The notes beneath the pieces were generated by a model that saw only the letters and a list, made by a program, of their open reading frames with translations, was not told where the DNA came from and searched no databases. The position numbers were made by a program, and so were the translations under genes. Of a DNA stretch of 64,000 nucleotides, positions 60,040 through 64,000 are shown in pieces. The first letter of the stretch is position 1; each line of letters opens with the position of its first letter. Origin of the DNA: Ramlibacter sp. (GTDB taxonomy: Bacteria > Pseudomonadota > Gammaproteobacteria > Burkholderiales > Burkholderiaceae_C); contig JAHBZM010000001.1 of NCBI GenBank assembly GCA_019635435.1, forward strand, positions 2,728,001 to 2,792,000, given 5' to 3'.

Positions 60040-60766
60040 GTTTCGCGCCCCCTGGGAGTTTGGCTCCCTGCTGCCCGCCTGGCCCGCGCTGCAGCGCGCC
60101 CCGGCCGGCGACGGGCATTCGGTCGTGGTCTTCCCCGGCCTGAGCGCCAGCGATGCCTCCACCATCCCCTTGCGGCGCTACCTGGGCTCGCTCGGCTACG
60201 ACGTGCAGGGTTGGACCCAGGGATTCAACTTCGGCCCCCGGGCCGGTGTGCTGGAGGCCGCCAAGCGGCAGGTCCTGGAACGCCATGAGGCCACGGGCCG
60301 CAAGGTCAGCCTGATCGGCTGGAGCCTGGGCGGGGTCTATGCACGTGAACTGGCCAAGGAACTGCCCGGCAGCGTGCGCGGCGTCATCACGCTGGGCACG
60401 CCGTTTGCCGGCCCGCCCAAGTCCACCAACGCCTGGCGCATTTACGAGCTCACCAGCGGCCGCACCATCGAGCGCGAAGCCGAGAACTACAACCTGCCCG
60501 AGGCGCCGCCGGTGCCCACCACCAGCATCTTCTCGCGCTCAGACGGCATCGTGGCCTGGCAGGGCAGCTTCCAGAAGCCGGCGCCGCACAACCCGCACAC
60601 CGAAAACATCGAGGTCGTGGCCAGCCACATCGGCATTGGCCTGAACCCCAGCGCCTGGTGGGCCGTGGCCGACCGGCTGGCCCAGCCCGAAAGCCAATGG
60701 CAGCCGTTTGACCGCAGCGGGCTGTTCGGGCTCAAGGGGTTGCTGTATCCGGACCCGCATCGTTGA
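59963..60766 (+). CDS. Alpha/beta hydrolase
   Basis: 267 aa. The nucleophile elbow is GWSLGG (LIGWSLGGVYAREL), with upstream VVVFPGLSASDASTIPLRRYL and a late His in ASHIGIGLNPSAWW. It resembles lipase/esterase-type hydrolases. AGAAGG 6 nt before the ATG supports this start even though it lies inside the WS/DGAT tail, which is in another frame. Being coupled to WS/DGAT, it may act on neutral lipids or esters. No signal peptide. Confidence 0.85.
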   Translation: MLMATQRQDLPLDDLPPPSLALLALEFRAPWEFGSLLPAWPALQRAPAGDGHSVVVFPGLSASDASTIPLRRYLGSLGYDVQGWTQGFNFGPRAGVLEAAKRQVLERHEATGRKVSLIGWSLGGVYARELAKELPGSVRGVITLGTPFAGPPKSTNAWRIYELTSGRTIEREAENYNLPEAPPVPTTSIFSRSDGIVAWQGSFQKPAPHNPHTENIEVVASHIGIGLNPSAWWAVADRLAQPESQWQPFDRSGLFGLKGLLYPDPHR

Positions 60767-60789
60767 CGGGGATGCCCGTCCTTCTTTTT
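60765..60789 (+). terminator. Terminator after hydrolase gene
   Basis: GACGGG-GATG-CCCGTC stem (60765-60780), then CTTCTTTTT. The stem overlaps the stop codon. Confidence 0.75.
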
Positions 60790-60799
60790 AAGCGTGCAC

Positions 60800-60995
60800 G
60801 CCTGACGCAAGGGGGTGAGGCCTGGGCCACCAGAGCCCCGGCCCCTTCGGGTGAGCCGCTGCAGTGCTCAGAGCGGGCACACCTGATGGGCACGCGATTG
60901 ACGCCCGGTATGTTCAAGCCCGTCAGCCCGCTCTTGCGCGCTTCGCGCCCGGGACTCTTGATCGGTGGCCCAGGCCTCACCCCCTCGCGTCAGGC
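60800..60995. repeat. 196-bp element with 32-bp inverted terminal repeats
   Basis: GCCTGACGCAAGGGGGTGAG starts the left arm (60800-60831). The right arm (60964-60995) is its reverse complement with one mismatch in 32 bp. A nested AGAGCGGG/CCCGCTCT pair lies inside. There is no open frame of note. It fills most of the 320-bp gap between the hydrolase and ppa. The form recalls a miniature inverted-repeat element, but no target duplication is evident. Confidence 0.7.
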
Positions 60996-61086
60996 TTCGA
61001 GCGCTCGGGCCGCCCGATGGGTCACTCGCCAACACGGCGCCGCCCCGGCAGGCCTTCACCAGAACTGCAAGCAGGGCCCCTGAGAA

Positions 61087-61626
61087 TCAGCCCTGCTGGG
61101 CCTTCTCGTAGTTGGCGATCCCGTCCATCACTTCCTTGCGGGCGGCTTCGGGGCCTTCCCAGCCGAGGATCTTGACCCACTTGCCGGGCTCCAGGTCCTT
61201 GTAGTGCTCGAAGAAATGCGAGATGGTCTTCAGGCGCAGCGGGTTCAGGTCTTCGGGCTTTTGCCACTGGGTGTAGATGGCCAGCACCTTGTCGATGGGC
61301 ACGGCCAGCACCTTGCCGTCCTGCCCGGCCTCGTCTTCCATTTTCAGGATGCCGATCGGCCGGCAGGGCACGACCACGCCCGGGATCAGCGGCACGGGCG
61401 TGATCACCAGCACGTCAACCGGGTCACCGTCGCCGCTGATGGTCTTGGGCACATAGCCGTAGTTGGTCGGGTAGTGCATGGACGTGCTCATGAAGCGGTC
61501 CACGAAGATGGCGCCGGTTTCCTTGTCCACTTCGTACTTGATGGGGTCGGCGTTCATCGGGATCTCGATGATCACGTTGAAGGACTCGGGAACATTCTTG
61601 CCGGCGGAGACTTTGTCGAGGGACAT
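61087..61626 (-). CDS. ppa: Inorganic pyrophosphatase (soluble, family I)
   Basis: 179 aa. Hydrolyses pyrophosphate in the cytosol. DPIKYEVDKETGAIFVDRFM with the conserved Glu/Lys, YPTNYGYVPKT and the Mg-binding signature DGDPVDVLV are present. It is divergent from the membrane-bound pyrophosphatase gene (219 bp between starts), so both pyrophosphate-consuming enzymes share a control region. Confidence 0.97.
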   Translation of the reverse strand: MSLDKVSAGKNVPESFNVIIEIPMNADPIKYEVDKETGAIFVDRFMSTSMHYPTNYGYVPKTISGDGDPVDVLVITPVPLIPGVVVPCRPIGILKMEDEAGQDGKVLAVPIDKVLAIYTQWQKPEDLNPLRLKTISHFFEHYKDLEPGKWVKILGWEGPEAARKEVMDGIANYEKAQQG

Positions 61627-61734
61627 GGATTGCTTCTGAAAAATTAAGACAGGGAGATGAAGATAAGGATTAACCCTGATTTTACTTTCATGGACCTTGC
61701 CGGCCTCGCCGTGTGCGGTTTTTCACGGTACATT

Positions 61735-61838
61735 GCGCCAGTTGGCCAATCGTCTCCCCTTGTGGAGCTGCGAGGAAGCAACGCAGCGGGGGATCAACCG
61801 GTGCGTTGGCCCCCTCCAAGCGAAAACAACGAAGGAGA
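61735..61838 (+). promoter_or_regulatory. Structured leader of hppA
   Basis: A run of potential hairpins precedes the gene: CTCC-CCTTGT-GGAG, GCTGCG-N9-CGCAGC, and TTGGCC repeated at 61740 and 61806. GAAGGAGA (61831-61838) is the ribosome binding site. No known riboswitch consensus fits. It may be only a stable 5' UTR. Confidence 0.4.
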
Positions 61839-61845
61839 TTCTCAT

Positions 61846-63915
61846 ATGACAGGCAACTCGGCGCTGATTCTGGCGCTCGTCTGCGGATTCATCGCGGTGG
61901 CTTACGGCTTCTGGGCCCGCGGCTGGATTCTTTCCCAGGACGCGGGCAACGCCCGCATGCAGGAGATCGCGGCGGCCATCCAGGCCGGTGCGGCGGCCTA
62001 CCTTGCACGGCAGTACAAGACCATTGGCATCGTCGGCGTGGTGCTGGCCGTGCTGATCGGCATCTTTCTGGACGGCAAGACGGCCATTGGCTTCGTGATC
62101 GGCGCGGTGCTGTCGGGCGCCTGCGGCTTCATCGGCATGAACGTCTCGGTCCGCGCCAACGTGCGCACGGCCCAGGCCGCGACCAAGGGCATCGGCCCGG
62201 CGCTGGACGTGGCCTTCCGCGGCGGCGCCATCACCGGCATGCTGGTGGTGGGCCTGGGGCTGCTGGGCGTGGCCGGCTTCTACTGGTTTCTCACGGGCGG
62301 CACGCCCACGGGTGACGGCAAGGCGCTGGCCGCCATGCTCAACCCGCTGATCGGCTTTGCCTTTGGCTCGTCGCTGATCTCGATCTTCGCGCGGCTGGGC
62401 GGCGGCATCTTCACCAAGGGCGCCGACGTGGGCGCCGACCTGGTGGGCAAGGTCGAAGCCGGCATCCCCGAGGACGACCCGCGCAACCCGGCCGTGATCG
62501 CCGACAACGTGGGCGACAACGTGGGTGACTGCGCCGGCATGGCGGCCGACCTGTTCGAGACCTATGCCGTGACGCTGATCGCCACCATGGTGCTGGGCGC
62601 CCTGCTGGTGGCCGCGGCCCCGGTCAATGCGGTGCTGTACCCGCTGGTGCTGGGCGCGGTGTCCATCGTGGCGTCCATCATCGGCTGCTTCTTCGTGCGG
62701 GCCTCGCCGGGCATGAAGAACGTGATGCCGGCCCTGTACAAGGGCCTGGCGGTGGCCGGCGTGCTGTCGCTGATCGCCTTTTACTTCGTCACGACCTGGA
62801 TCATTCCGGACAACGCCTTCGGTGGCACGGGCGCGCAGATGAAGCTGTTTGGCGCCTGCTTCGTGGGCCTGGCGCTCACGGCCGCGCTGGTCTGGATCAC
62901 CGAGTTCTACACCGGCACCCAGTACTCGCCGGTGCAGCACATCGCGCAGGCCTCGACCACCGGCCACGGCACCAACATCATTGCCGGCCTGGGCGTGTCC
63001 ATGCGCTCCACGGCCTGGCCCGTGGTGTTTGTCTGCCTGGCCATCCTGGCGGCTTACAGCCTGGCCGGCCTGTACGGCATTGCCATCGCGGCCACCTCCA
63101 TGCTGAGCATGGCCGGCATCGTGGTGGCGCTGGACGCCTACGGCCCCATCACCGACAACGCCGGCGGCATTGCCGAGATGTCGGAGCTGCCCGCCAGCGT
63201 GCGCGACATCACCGACCCGCTGGACGCGGTGGGCAACACCACCAAGGCCGTGACCAAGGGCTACGCCATCGGCTCCGCCGGCCTGGCCGCGCTGGTGCTG
63301 TTTGCCGACTACACCCACAAGCTGGAGACCTATGGCCGCGCCATCACCTTTGACCTGTCTGACCCGATGGTGATCGTGGGCCTGTTCATCGGCGGGCTGA
63401 TCCCCTACCTGTTCGGTGCCATGGCGATGGAGGCCGTGGGCCGCGCCGCCGGTTCAGTGGTGGTGGAAGTGCGCCGCCAGTTCGCCGAGATCAAGGGCAT
63501 CATGGAAGGCACGGCCAAGCCCGAATACGGCGTGGCCGTGGACATGCTGACCAAGGCCGCGATCAAGGAAATGATGATCCCGTCGCTGCTGCCGGTGGTC
63601 GTGCCCATCGTGGTCGGCCTGGTGCTGGGCCCCAAGGCGCTGGGCGGCCTGCTGATGGGCACCATCGTGACCGGCCTGTTCGTGGCCATCTCCATGTGCA
63701 CCGGCGGCGGTGCCTGGGACAACGCCAAGAAGTACATCGAAGACGGCCACCACGGCGGCAAGGGTTCCGAGGCCCACAAGGCCGCCGTGACCGGCGACAC
63801 CGTGGGCGACCCCTACAAGGACACGGCCGGCCCCGCCATCAACCCGCTGATCAAGATCATCAACATCGTGGCGCTGCTGATCGTGCCGCTGGTGGTGAAG
63901 TTCCACGCGGGCTGA
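61846..63915 (+). CDS. hppA: Membrane-bound H(+)-translocating pyrophosphatase
   Basis: 689 aa, about 16 membrane helices. It couples pyrophosphate hydrolysis to ion pumping. The catalytic loop GGGIFTKGADVGADLVGKVE and PRNPAVIADNVGDNVGDCAG are exact. The residue that decides potassium dependence is Lys467 in GNTTKAVTKGYAIGSA; Lys here marks the K(+)-independent, proton-pumping group, while Ala marks K(+)-dependent enzymes. I start at the ATG with a strong upstream GAAGGAGA; an in-frame ATG at 61657 lies within the promoter region. Confidence 0.96.
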   Translation: MTGNSALILALVCGFIAVAYGFWARGWILSQDAGNARMQEIAAAIQAGAAAYLARQYKTIGIVGVVLAVLIGIFLDGKTAIGFVIGAVLSGACGFIGMNVSVRANVRTAQAATKGIGPALDVAFRGGAITGMLVVGLGLLGVAGFYWFLTGGTPTGDGKALAAMLNPLIGFAFGSSLISIFARLGGGIFTKGADVGADLVGKVEAGIPEDDPRNPAVIADNVGDNVGDCAGMAADLFETYAVTLIATMVLGALLVAAAPVNAVLYPLVLGAVSIVASIIGCFFVRASPGMKNVMPALYKGLAVAGVLSLIAFYFVTTWIIPDNAFGGTGAQMKLFGACFVGLALTAALVWITEFYTGTQYSPVQHIAQASTTGHGTNIIAGLGVSMRSTAWPVVFVCLAILAAYSLAGLYGIAIAATSMLSMAGIVVALDAYGPITDNAGGIAEMSELPASVRDITDPLDAVGNTTKAVTKGYAIGSAGLAALVLFADYTHKLETYGRAITFDLSDPMVIVGLFIGGLIPYLFGAMAMEAVGRAAGSVVVEVRRQFAEIKGIMEGTAKPEYGVAVDMLTKAAIKEMMIPSLLPVVVPIVVGLVLGPKALGGLLMGTIVTGLFVAISMCTGGGAWDNAKKYIEDGHHGGKGSEAHKAAVTGDTVGDPYKDTAGPAINPLIKIINIVALLIVPLVVKFHAG

Positions 63916-63931
63916 GCCAGGCCTGCCCCAT

Positions 63932-63959
63932 AAAAAAGCCCGCTTCGGCGGGCTTTTTT
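63932..63959. terminator. Rho-independent terminator after hppA
   Basis: AAAAAAGCCCGC-TTCG-GCGGGCTTTTTT: perfect 12-bp stem with a UUCG-type tetraloop and T-run on both strands. Confidence 0.95.
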
Positions 63960-63968
63960 GCGGGCGGG

Positions 63969-64000
63969 ATTGCTACAGGATCAATAGCACAAAGTGGCCG
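63969..64000 (+). repeat. Dispersed 65-75 bp element, copy H (cut by window end)
   Basis: ATTGCTACAGGATCAATAGC followed by ACAAAGTGGCCG matches the head and start of the centre of the copy at 57919. The remainder lies beyond the window. Confidence 0.6.

Noticed and set aside
61735..61838. Fluoride riboswitch upstream of hppA
   Set aside because: Pyrophosphatase genes can carry one, but the conserved crcB-motif segments are not present.

Overview
The window is a gene-dense, high-GC stretch of chromosome whose gene content fits a betaproteobacterium of the order Burkholderiales, most likely family Comamonadaceae. The evidence is the clustering of pepA-holC divergent from lptFG, a CysB-type regulator, a cys cluster containing a DUF934 gene, an aat-bpt pair, an ilvIHC-pssA-leuA block and an ECF sigma/DUF3619/DUF3106/RDD block, together with dispersed palindromic repeats of the kind seen in that family. 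I see no insertion sequence, prophage, CRISPR array or conjugative module. This is mostly core metabolism and cell-envelope biology, with small repeat elements scattered through it.

Layout. 1-3.7 kb: tRNA-Ser(GGA), a branched-chain amino acid binding protein, and hypothetical-holC-pepA on the minus strand. 3.7-11.1 kb: lptF-lptG, a short CbiX-like chelatase, a CysB-family regulator, a methionine-type aminotransferase, a SulP transporter fused to STAS and cyclic-nucleotide-binding domains, and a tiny DUF3309 membrane protein. 11.1-17.7 kb (minus): hrpA with two different repeats inside its coding sequence, then two tandem paralogous membrane proteins with degenerate GGDEF domains. 17.8-26.9 kb: argA, a LysE exporter, dsbB, a divergent lysR/azoR pair, a thioredoxin-like protein, a DMT transporter, yggX, an mnmC whose methyltransferase half looks degraded, and an unusual receiver-domain protein. 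27-34.7 kb: tauE-like permease, cysI, DUF934, cysH, cysD, cysN, a 7Fe ferredoxin and a ferredoxin-NADP reductase. 34.7-41.3 kb: a TPP riboswitch upstream of a TonB-dependent receptor, tRNA-Asn, a small hydrophilic protein, aat-bpt, an IclR regulator and pbpG. 41.4-49.2 kb (minus): two structurally different leuA genes behind a leucine leader-peptide attenuator, then pssA, ilvC, ilvH and ilvI. 49.5-55 kb: ECF sigma factor with DUF3619, DUF3106 and RDD genes, dgkA, a LOG protein and a PAS/GAF histidine kinase. 55-64 kb: glnB and nadE (minus), a COG3146 acyltransferase-like protein, a wax ester synthase/DGAT overlapping an alpha/beta hydrolase, soluble ppa divergent from membrane-bound hppA.

Two pathways are nearly complete. 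For sulfate assimilation, ATP sulfurylase (CysDN) feeds an iron-sulfur APS reductase (CysH) and a hemoprotein sulfite reductase (CysI). No CysJ flavoprotein is present, and the adjacent ferredoxin and reductase are the obvious candidate electron supply. For branched-chain amino acids, IlvIH, IlvC and LeuA sit together, and the leucine branch carries a transcription-attenuation leader.

The most unusual feature is a roughly 65-75 bp palindrome-headed repeat. I find seven full or truncated copies. Five lie within or overlap genes (hrpA, nadE, the COG3146 gene, the DUF934 gene, the receiver-protein gene), are read through in different frames and orientations, and supply protein segments. A second, unrelated repeat is translated in the CysN N-terminus and a third in HrpA. 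All functional calls rest on reading the translated sequences; no database search was run.
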